Assembly (NCBI GenBank): GCA_016934055.1
Contig: JAFGTR010000001.1
Span: forward strand, 1-38,109
Direction: 5' to 3'
Origin: Bacteroidales bacterium
GTDB taxonomy: Bacteria; Bacteroidota; Bacteroidia; Bacteroidales; UBA10428
Length of the DNA stretch: 38,109 nucleotides
The stretch's first letter is position 1; each line of letters starts with the position of its first letter. The notes below the pieces were generated by a model. The model made no database searches. It was not told where the DNA came from and saw only the letters and a program-made list of their open reading frames with translations. Made by a program: the position numbers and the translations under genes. Of this stretch, positions 27,901 through 34,322 are shown piece by piece.

Positions 27901-30171
27901 CGATATTTCACCTTCAGCAACAAGCCAGTTTGGCATCGGAACTGAACGTGTATATGAATAGCCATTGCCTGCCTGCCTGCTTCCCCAACTAAGTATATTA
28001 ATATCTACATACATATCTTCATCGATAATATGTAAGGAAATTGTTTTCCCGGGAAGATTTGCAGCCTGGTCACCCATCGCAGACCTCCAGTCAGATGTAT
28101 ATACGGTCTTTGATTGTATGGCCTCAAAGCTCGATCCCATAGCCCATTCGATGTCTCCCCCATTATAATCATAAAGACCACCGTCATTCCCTGTTAATGA
28201 TATGTCCAGAGTAATAGAATCGCGATTTTCAATATAATCAATATTGGCGTTAGGTTCTTTCGCAAAGTTTATTAAAAAGCCGGATCGGTCATATGCTATA
28301 TTATCATCGGTGTTTATACTCCATACCAGGTTTGTCTCTCCGTTGTTGGTCATGATGATCGTATCAACTGAAACAGAATCCTGTTTAAGGGTGTCTGTAA
28401 GCAAATATGAACTCAGACTTATATCAGGCAGATCAATACCGGTTCCCTCAACAACGCATTTGACAACGGGGGTGCCCGGATCATTGCTGGCTATTCTCAA
28501 CGTATCACGTATGAATCCCAGGTGTGAAGGTGTAAACACAACCGGAATACTTTCCTGTTCTCCCGGTTGTATGGTAACCGAACTGATCAGGGGCACAAAT
28601 TCCATGCTGTCGGCGGCAATGTTATTTACAGTCAATGCTTTGGACCCTGTATTTTCAATGGCGAGATCAAAGGTTTTCGGTACCCCCAGAAATACATTGC
28701 CATAATTATTATAGCTATCGGTTAAAATTTCAGGAATCCCCTGTACTACCATAGTAACCGGCACAATAACCAAGGGTTGTGCAGGATCATTTGACCGTAT
28801 CTCAAGATCATAGGAATAATTTCCTTCATTCATGCCGGTTGCATTTAATGTATAGGTTATGGTTGAAGTATTGCCTCCCGAAACAGTGCCTCCCAATGTT
28901 CCGGACATCCATTTGGGTATCGGTCTTGTACGAGTATATGAGAAACCACCCCCGTTTCCGGAAGAAGTCCATTGATTAAACAAGACATCATAATAGATTT
29001 CTTTACCTTCAATTTTTAACGACAGCGTTTTCCCCGGCAACTGGTGTGTTGAAATTTTATTCCTGTAAGATGCGCGCCATGTAGTATAATCCTCCGGAGT
29101 AACATCAACCGTTTTTCCGTATGCCCATTGTGTCCCTAACGGAGATTTCCATTCCCCTCCCCTGTCATAACTTGTTTCCCGGGCTATGTTATACAATCCC
29201 TCCTCATTTTGCCTGGTAATCCAAACATCTTCGGTAATTCTATCCTGATTTTCTTCAAGATTGTAATCGGCATAATTTATTTTGGTAATGGTTACCGGGT
29301 TAATAATATTCCAGTATAAGCCGGCCAGGCCGGTGTTTTCAATATTCAGGTCAAAAGTGCCTGTTGTCCCGCTTACAAGGGTGTCAACTATTTTGGATTC
29401 CTGGACGTTTATGACTGCAGGGCTTAAAATGTCCAGTTCAACGGCAACGGTATCCTGCGGAGTATCGGGATCATTGCTGTTAATTAAAATTGTCCCTGAA
29501 TGCAATTCAACCGCCAGGTCAGACGGGAAAAAGGTAACATTTACTGTCACCGAAGCAGCCGGAGCCAGCGTGCCATTATTCTGAGAAACACTAAACCACG
29601 GCATCATTTGCCGGCGCGTGTATGCAAAGCCTCCTGCTGTTCCTCCCCCTGAATAACTTGTAAACCCGACATCATAATATACGCCTTCATTGACTAAAAA
29701 CAAGGTAATGGTATCCCCTATCAGTGACCTTGGATTACCTCCGTGTGCCGTGTTAAAAGAAGTAAAATTACTATCGGGAACCGTTTCATTTGCGCTACCA
29801 AGAGACCACAAAGTTCCTTGGGGAGAAAAATCCTCCGAAGCCGCTTCACTTTTAGCATTAAACAACGATTTTGTAAGATCCCTGGTAATCCAGACAGAAT
29901 TTGTGATCCTGTCCTGATTCATTTTTAAAGTCCAATCCGTATTGTCCATTTTAACAAAAGAAACATCCGGACCGTTTGACAGGGAATCTTTTAAGTCGAT
30001 ACTCCATTTCAGTGCGACATCTCCATTGTTCTTAATGGTAAATGACCGAACCGATGTTTCCCCATTGGCAAGAACATCGCTCACCTTATCAAGGCTCACA
30101 GATAAATCCGGTTGGGCATACAAGCCAATCACGGGAATCACTAAAAAAAGAAAAAAAGTAAATTTCTTCAT
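24922..30171 (-). CDS. Giant T9SS surface/secreted protein with five copies of an unnamed module and ASH, cadherin-like domains
   Basis: 1749 residues from ATG at 30171 (a TTG two codons upstream is less likely). Signal peptide about 1-20 (MKKFTFFLFLVIPVIG). A module of roughly 125 residues occurs five times at about 76-195, 295-423, 634-752, 866-988 and 1199-1322. Conserved features are NQDRIT, VW(I/L)TR, a YDR, SPxGTEWAYG, a central YYDV/YFDI strand and a closing GGGFSYxR. Copy three is degenerate. Between modules lie Ig-like segments of the ASH/choice-of-anchor D type (about 490-600, 1000-1110: SFDLAIENTGSKAL-like patterns, SNDPxxP). Three cadherin-like repeats (about 1375-1665) and a T9SS tail (FEIYPNPSDGNITLML to KRGVYLMQL) finish it. 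Likely an adhesin or glycan-binding scaffold; no enzymatic motif is seen. Monocistronic. Confidence 0.85.
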   Translation of the reverse strand: MKKFTFFLFLVIPVIGLYAQPDLSVSLDKVSDVLANGETSVRSFTIKNNGDVALKWSIDLKDSLSNGPDVSFVKMDNTDWTLKMNQDRITNSVWITRDLTKSLFNAKSEAASEDFSPQGTLWSLGSANETVPDSNFTSFNTAHGGNPRSLIGDTITLFLVNEGVYYDVGFTSYSGGGTAGGFAYTRRQMMPWFSVSQNNGTLAPAASVTVNVTFFPSDLAVELHSGTILINSNDPDTPQDTVAVELDILSPAVINVQESKIVDTLVSGTTGTFDLNIENTGLAGLYWNIINPVTITKINYADYNLEENQDRITEDVWITRQNEEGLYNIARETSYDRGGEWKSPLGTQWAYGKTVDVTPEDYTTWRASYRNKISTHQLPGKTLSLKIEGKEIYYDVLFNQWTSSGNGGGFSYTRTRPIPKWMSGTLGGTVSGGNTSTITYTLNATGMNEGNYSYDLEIRSNDPAQPLVIVPVTMVVQGIPEILTDSYNNYGNVFLGVPKTFDLAIENTGSKALTVNNIAADSMEFVPLISSVTIQPGEQESIPVVFTPSHLGFIRDTLRIASNDPGTPVVKCVVEGTGIDLPDISLSSYLLTDTLKQDSVSVDTIIMTNNGETNLVWSINTDDNIAYDRSGFLINFAKEPNANIDYIENRDSITLDISLTGNDGGLYDYNGGDIEWAMGSSFEAIQSKTVYTSDWRSAMGDQAANLPGKTISLHIIDEDMYVDINILSWGSRQAGNGYSYTRSVPMPNWLVAEGEISGTDGTLAPGESEKIVVYHDASGIMTNGVYNGRIVLSTNVPSKPEVVISDILTVAGTEPMMSIDTTFVSAKLIAEGVTEKTITVTNNGTGKLIWNIGEPAHADSTAHEKVVFYKFNNADWTLRENQDRITDRVWLTRAENGGVFNIAQENAYDRNNNTSPAGTEWAYGYTLELSPDDYDTWYNLHNQNTPEIVGQPVSLHLTEEDLYFDILFTGWQMNNNGGGFSYIRSAPYMPLTGISVSPRVGLVLPGESQVISVFFDASGLVAGTRNFEMNLTTNDADHSDVIITGSLEVLGHPEIQLQDTALAFGDSYIGHPVSMKLTINNNGNEVLNITDISFNEPAFSVAEPLTGIAPFDKDDLIVAFNAALEKTYTGTMTIVTDDPVNQSVDVSLSGRGVVAPAIAVNVTELSEALFHGEIKSQKLVVTNTGMGVLDWKLGPEILETTFAKTSSADYHLPMNQDRIVEDVWITRGMDKGLFNIARESSYDRSSWVSPLGTEWAYGKTGEVDPSDYTTWREAVRNDAGISTYNLPGRTFSLKLTDYDLYYDVTFLEWERNGGAFSYHRKFAGSVSNSWVLFSEESGSLAVGQSDTITVIFNPSADVPAGNYSFDMAVWSNDPDGSVNIPITLSIDDVVAVRPFADTLVQEGFISYAKDVSSIFLSRYGNTFTYSAQSEDESIAKAEIAGNVLTITEKGTGTTGIVINALTELGESGNQTFELRINDVPSADTLPDVRYPNGFVSANLDLSGVFSDSDHDVQNITASSSLETVVTVSLTDEILTISEAGSGVSAITLNTSDGSGGTANTSFLVRINSAPVVSGPISNVVVDENFNIHVIDIADVFTDSDSDPLTLTALSNNENVAVAFVNGTDLVLMEAGTGTANITVSASDEIALTPASTTFDVTVNPATGIASTAQTDFEIYPNPSDGNITLMLQDFSRGDVYITVVDMKGVQVFVDEINVFDSRIELNLTSLKRGVYLMQLRSDNSTRYNRLVIE

Positions 30172-30333
30172 AATCAAATGGTTTTAAATAATACTATCTC
30201 TGAAATACTGTGATTAATAATATCATGTTGAAAAACAGGCACGAGGCTTTTAGTTTTTTCAACAAAGGTTGGATATAAATAGAAATGTGAAGTTAAGGAG
30301 TTCAGATGGATATAACGGTATAATATGTGATGA

Positions 30334-30660
30334 TATCCATCACCTTTTGTTCTGTATTTTAGAAAGCTGGAAGGTGGTTTTTTCGGCATCACTGCACCGG
30401 CCATCGAGCTTCCGGTATCAACCACCATCATGCTGCGTTCCATAGCACAAATAGCCCGATCACAAGGCGAATCCATCACAAATATTGAAACTAAATTGGC
30501 CTGCCTTGAAGTGTTTGCCCTGGGCGGCAAAAGCATGTCCCGTGAAAGTGCAGAAAGCGGATACTATGCGGTGCGTGCTTTACTGGCAAAATCGATTTCA
30601 GAGGCCTCGGAATTTATGGCAAAAAATCCATTAAAAAGTGGCATGAGGAATTGCTCCTGA
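30334..30660 (+). pseudogene. Remnant of an EcsC-family gene (central part only)
   Basis: The frame open from 30334 (after a stop at 30331) to the stop at 30658-30660 encodes, from about 30370, GGFFGITAPAIELPVSTTIM, LRSIAQIARSQGES, TKLACLEVFALGGKS and SAESGYYAVRALLAKSISEA, which I recognise as the core of EcsC-family proteins. These are normally around 250 residues or longer. The N-terminal part is absent upstream, and after AKNPL the sequence diverges and stops, so both ends are missing. An ATG at 30430 gives a 76-codon ORF that is probably not a functional gene. It lies between the giant T9SS protein and the next plus-strand gene. Confidence 0.65.
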
Positions 30661-30767
30661 GAAAATAGCCTTTTGCGGTTCAATACATTCGAACCGGGTA
30701 TGCAACCCTTTTAAAAAAATCTTGTCATTTCAGGTGTTATGTTAATAATCAAAAAAAATCTTACGCC

Positions 30768-31448
30768 ATGAAAACAATATATCTTTCTCTTTTACTGTCA
30801 CTTTGTGTATTTTCTGCCCGTCCACAAACACCTGAAGATATTTTCCGGCATGAAGTGCCGGTTACCTGGCTGGGCATTGATTTTTCGCATGTGACCTTAA
30901 TAGGGAACTTCGCCGAATTTGGTGAAATAGGGGCCAAAGGTCCCGTTCAGATCATCACTGATTATTTTCCGAAATGGAACCATATCGTTCTGAATGAACG
31001 CGAAAAATATGATATCAGGGGCATGCTCAGAAGAAGGGATATCGAATATGATATTGATATGGTTATGGAACTGAATTACAGGACAAACCCCGACAGCCTT
31101 GAATCATACAATGCACGGCGGTTCACCCCTGAAGAAATCCAGTCATTTGTGAATGAATATTACATCAAAGGCAGGGAAGGGATCGGTGTTGTGTTCATCG
31201 CCGAAAGCCTGAACAAATGTTATGAAGAAGCTTTTTATCATTTTGTGGCCATCAATATGAAAACCGGTGAAGTGATTTTACATGAGCGCCTGAGAGGAGA
31301 ACCCAGCGGCTTCGGGCTCAGGAACTACTGGGCCAATTCCATATACAGGGTTATAAGGAATATCAAGTATTATTATTTTGCAGTATGGAAAGGAGAGATA
31401 ACAGGAGAAGAAACCGTATCAGCCTTTGAATTGCATGTTTACTGGTAA
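30768..31448 (+). CDS. Secreted protein of unknown function
   Basis: 226 residues. The signal peptide (MKTIYLSLLLSLCVFSARPQ, cleaved near residue 20) has no lipobox, so the product is periplasmic or exported. The mature part begins VPVTWLGIDFSHVTLIGNF and includes YYIKGREGIGVVFIAESLNK and AINMKTGEVILHERLRG, ending in a conserved-looking aromatic segment (IKYYYFAVWKGE). I recall similar uncharacterised proteins in Bacteroidota but no functional assignment. It precedes the sugar symporter by 137 nt with a promoter core in between, so it is probably transcribed on its own. Confidence 0.75.
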   Translation: MKTIYLSLLLSLCVFSARPQTPEDIFRHEVPVTWLGIDFSHVTLIGNFAEFGEIGAKGPVQIITDYFPKWNHIVLNEREKYDIRGMLRRRDIEYDIDMVMELNYRTNPDSLESYNARRFTPEEIQSFVNEYYIKGREGIGVVFIAESLNKCYEEAFYHFVAINMKTGEVILHERLRGEPSGFGLRNYWANSIYRVIRNIKYYYFAVWKGEITGEETVSAFELHVYW

Positions 31449-31490
31449 AAAATTATTATATGCCAGGTACGCTTATAAATTCTGTTTTTA

Positions 31491-31498
31491 TAAATTTG
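31491..31498 (+). promoter_or_regulatory. Bacteroidota -7 promoter core TAAATTTG
   Basis: Exact TAnnTTTG match 87 nt before the symporter ATG at 31586, giving a plausible leader of about 80 nt for the symporter/UroD pair. No clear TTG -33 element was seen. Confidence 0.4.
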
Positions 31499-31585
31499 AA
31501 CTGTACTTATCTCAAAAACCAATTTAAATTAATTATCTTTTCAGCTGTCATTTAATGTATCTTATACATGTAACACACTATTTCC

Positions 31586-32920
31586 ATGACAGCAAAATAC
31601 AACTGGGCATTTCTTATCAGCATATCTGTTGTATCAGCAATGGGCGGATACCTGTTTGGTTTTGACTTCGCAGTTATTACCGGCGGCCTGCCGTTTCTGC
31701 GTGAGACATTTGGTCTGAATGCCGTCCTTGAGGGCTTTACAACAGGTTCCCTTGCCATCGGATGTATTGCCGGATGCATTGTTGCCGGAAACATTGCCGA
31801 CCGTTACGGCCGTAAACCGGGACTGCTCTTTGCCGCTTCAATATTCTGTCTGTCATCGCTGGCCATGGCACTTGCTCCGAATATTACCAGCTTTATCGTT
31901 GCACGTTTTTTTGCAGGTATAGGTGTTGGCATGGCCTCCATGCTTTCTCCCATGTACATTGCTGAAATATCACCGCCGGAAGTACGCGGCCGGCTGGTTA
32001 CGATTAACCAGCTTACCATTGTTCTGGGACAGGTGGTAACACATTTTGAGAATTTTCAGCTCCGTGATACAGGGCCTGATGCATGGCGATGGATGTTTGG
32101 TCTGGGGATGATCCCTTCACTCCTGTTTTTGACCGGCCTCTTTTTTGTCCCCGAAAGCCCAAGGTGGCTGTTGAAAGCTGGCAGGGAAGATGATTCCCGT
32201 AAAGTTCTTGGTCGTATCGGCAACACCCGGTTTGTCAACAACACCATAGATGCCATCAGGAAAACCCTGCCCCAGGAAATAAAAGCTGATTTCCGGCTAT
32301 TGTTTCATAAATCAATCTGGCCTATAGTGCTTATCGGCATTGGCCTGGCCGTGTTTCAGCAATTTTGTGGAATAAATGTTGTATTCAATTACACCACCAA
32401 TATTTTCAGAAGTATTGGCGCCAGTTCAACCGAACAACTCCTGCAGGCTGTTTACATAAGCCTGGTCAACCTTGTCTTTACGCTGATTGCCATGTCTCTT
32501 GTCGATAAATGGGGACGAAAGCCTCTCATGCTTATTGGAGCAGGAGGATTGGCTGTACTCTATATCTTTATCGGCACTGTTTTACGAACAGGATCAGGCA
32601 CTGCCCTTTCCGTCTTTATTTTGTCAGCCATCGGCATTTATGCCATGTCGCTGGCTCCGTTAACATGGGTCTTAATCGCTGAGATTTTCCCCAACAGGGT
32701 CAGAGGAACAGCTATATCCGTTGCCGTAATCTTTTTATGGCTTGCTTATTTTATCCTGGTGTTTACATTTCCGATTATCGAGGAATACTTTGGTAATGCT
32801 GTTGCATTCTGGGGATATGCCGTAATATGTGTTCTGGGCTTTTTGTTTATTTTTATAAAACTGCCCGAAACCAAAGGGAAGTCGCTTGAGACTATTGAGC
32901 GTGAATTTGCCGGGCATTAG
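31586..32920 (+). CDS. MFS sugar porter, sugar/H+ symporter (XylE/GalP/GLUT type)
   Basis: 444 residues with about 12 hydrophobic helices. Sugar-porter signatures in order: GGYLFGFDFAVITGGLPFL (TM1), GNIADRYGRKPG (loop 2-3), RFFAGIGVGMASMLSPMYIA with EISPPEVRGRLV (TM4-loop), PESPRWLLKAGRE (before the central loop), QQFCGINVVFNYT (TM7), VDKWGRKPLML (loop 8-9), and PETKGKSLETIE at the C-terminus. It would move a monosaccharide such as xylose, galactose, arabinose or glucose over the inner membrane with protons; the exact sugar is not predictable. The stop is 21 nt before the UroD-like gene, so the two form an operon. Confidence 0.93.
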   Translation: MTAKYNWAFLISISVVSAMGGYLFGFDFAVITGGLPFLRETFGLNAVLEGFTTGSLAIGCIAGCIVAGNIADRYGRKPGLLFAASIFCLSSLAMALAPNITSFIVARFFAGIGVGMASMLSPMYIAEISPPEVRGRLVTINQLTIVLGQVVTHFENFQLRDTGPDAWRWMFGLGMIPSLLFLTGLFFVPESPRWLLKAGREDDSRKVLGRIGNTRFVNNTIDAIRKTLPQEIKADFRLLFHKSIWPIVLIGIGLAVFQQFCGINVVFNYTTNIFRSIGASSTEQLLQAVYISLVNLVFTLIAMSLVDKWGRKPLMLIGAGGLAVLYIFIGTVLRTGSGTALSVFILSAIGIYAMSLAPLTWVLIAEIFPNRVRGTAISVAVIFLWLAYFILVFTFPIIEEYFGNAVAFWGYAVICVLGFLFIFIKLPETKGKSLETIEREFAGH

Positions 32921-32941
32921 TTTATTAATAATACAACAATA

Positions 32942-34216
32942 ATGAATTCAAGAGAACGGTTGATTCAAACAATCAATCACAAAGAGCCCGACCAGCTGGT
33001 GGTCGATATCGGTGCCGGCGGCCAGACCGGCATGGGGGTTTGTGCGGTAAATAATCTTCGCAGGGCCCTGTTTGGAGAAACAGACATCAGGGTTAAAGTC
33101 ATAGAACCCTATCAGATGCTTGGTGAAGTGGATGAAGAACTACGAAAAAGCCTTCATCTGGATGTCATTGGTATTCATCCCCCAAAAAACATGTTTGGAT
33201 TTAAGAACGAAAATTGGAAGCCGTTTACCATGCATGACGGCACGGTGGTTGAAGTTCCGGGCGATTTCAATTACACCCGCGACCAGGAAGGCGCCGTATA
33301 CATGTATGCCGAAGGCGATATGAGCTCACAGCGACGGGCAAAAATGGCTGTCAACAGTTATTTTTTTGATGCTGTTGAGACAGGTCTTATGGCCAATTAT
33401 GAACACCTGAACCCGGATGATAATACCGAAGAGTTTGGGATCCTGTCCCAGGAAGACCTTGAATATTATGTTACAGAAACAGAGCATTATTATAATAATA
33501 CCGCATATGGCATATATATGACCCTTCCGGGGATGGCTTTTGGGGATATTGCCCTGGTCCCTGCCCCATGGATGAAAAGCCCAAAAGGCATCAGGGGTGT
33601 TGAGGAATGGTATCTTGCTACGCTGGCTTATCCCGGTTATATTAAACAGGTCTTTGAAAAACAGTGTGAGATTGCATTAAAAAACATTGAATTACTGGCA
33701 GAAAAAGTTGGTGATAAAGCCCAGGTCGTTTTTGTCAGCGGTACTGATTTCGGAACACAAAACGGATTGTTTCTTTCGGTTGAGACATACAGGGATTTAT
33801 ACAAACCTTATCAAAAGGCTGTCAATGATAAGATTCATGAACTGACAAACTGGAAAGTTTTCATTCACTCATGCGGGGCAATCAGCGAACTCATTCCCGA
33901 GTTCATCGAAGCGGGATTTGATATTCTTAATCCTGTGCAGATATCAGCCAAAGACATGGATCCTCAACAGTTAAAAAATGAATTCGGAAAGAATATTGTA
34001 TTCTGGGGAGGAGGCATCGATACGCAAAAGACGTTGCCCTTTGGCACACCCGACGAGGTTTACCGGGAAGTCCGCAAAAACATAGACATATTCAGTCCCG
34101 GAGGCGGTTTTGTTTTTAATACTGTACACAATATTCAAAGCAATATACCTGTGGAAAATCTTTTGGCCATGTTCAGGGCGTTGAATGATGCAAGAAAGAT
34201 CGCGTCCGGTTTTTAA
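32942..34216 (+). CDS. Uroporphyrinogen decarboxylase-like (UroD-superfamily) methyltransferase
   Basis: 424 residues, cytosolic. The N-terminal MNSRERLIQTINHKEPDQLV is the standard opening of UroD-superfamily proteins outside haem synthesis (MtaA, CmuA-like). It continues with FVSGTDFGTQNGLFLS, HSCGAISELIPEFIEAGFD and GGGIDTQKTLPFGTPDEV, and ends VHNIQSNIPVENLLAMF. True HemE is about 340-360 residues and lacks this layout. In MtaA-type corrinoid:CoM methyltransferases zinc is bound by His, Cys and a second Cys; here HSC is kept but the last position appears to be His in VHNIQ. It is cotranscribed with the sugar symporter, suggesting work on a methylated sugar or methyl group, which remains inference. 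No corrinoid protein is encoded nearby. Confidence 0.82.
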   Translation: MNSRERLIQTINHKEPDQLVVDIGAGGQTGMGVCAVNNLRRALFGETDIRVKVIEPYQMLGEVDEELRKSLHLDVIGIHPPKNMFGFKNENWKPFTMHDGTVVEVPGDFNYTRDQEGAVYMYAEGDMSSQRRAKMAVNSYFFDAVETGLMANYEHLNPDDNTEEFGILSQEDLEYYVTETEHYYNNTAYGIYMTLPGMAFGDIALVPAPWMKSPKGIRGVEEWYLATLAYPGYIKQVFEKQCEIALKNIELLAEKVGDKAQVVFVSGTDFGTQNGLFLSVETYRDLYKPYQKAVNDKIHELTNWKVFIHSCGAISELIPEFIEAGFDILNPVQISAKDMDPQQLKNEFGKNIVFWGGGIDTQKTLPFGTPDEVYREVRKNIDIFSPGGGFVFNTVHNIQSNIPVENLLAMFRALNDARKIASGF

Positions 34217-34245
34217 TGCCATGGAGATTAACACAATCCTGACCT

Positions 34246-34271
34246 CCCGGTCCGATGGCTATCGGATCGGG
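34246..34271. terminator. Palindrome between convergent genes, putative bidirectional terminator or repeat
   Basis: CCCGGTCCGAT-ggct-ATCGGATCGGG: 11-bp arms with one G-T pair, between the 3' ends of the UroD-like gene (34216) and the GH9 gene (34323). No strong U-tract. It resembles the palindrome at 16374-16408 in sequence (CCGAT/ATCGG core), so it may be a dispersed repeat serving as terminator. Confidence 0.5.
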
Positions 34272-34322
34272 ACAGGCTCTCTCAAGAGGGGAATTATAGC
34301 ATTGGGGTCGATTTATCATTCA

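Noticed and set aside
28244..28705. 153-codon plus-strand open frame
   Set aside because: It is antisense to the giant T9SS protein and has no domain features; a shadow of repetitive coding sequence.
24922..30171. Repeated DNA segments considered as a CRISPR or tandem DNA repeat
   Set aside because: The repetition is at protein level, diverged, about 300-570 codons apart and in one open reading frame.
30174..30536. 120-codon open frame on the minus strand
   Set aside because: It lies antisense to the EcsC remnant and shows no signal peptide or family motif.
32942..34216. Assignment as HemE uroporphyrinogen decarboxylase
   Set aside because: Length, the HSCGA motif and the transporter-linked context fit the methyltransferase side of the superfamily; no other haem gene is near.
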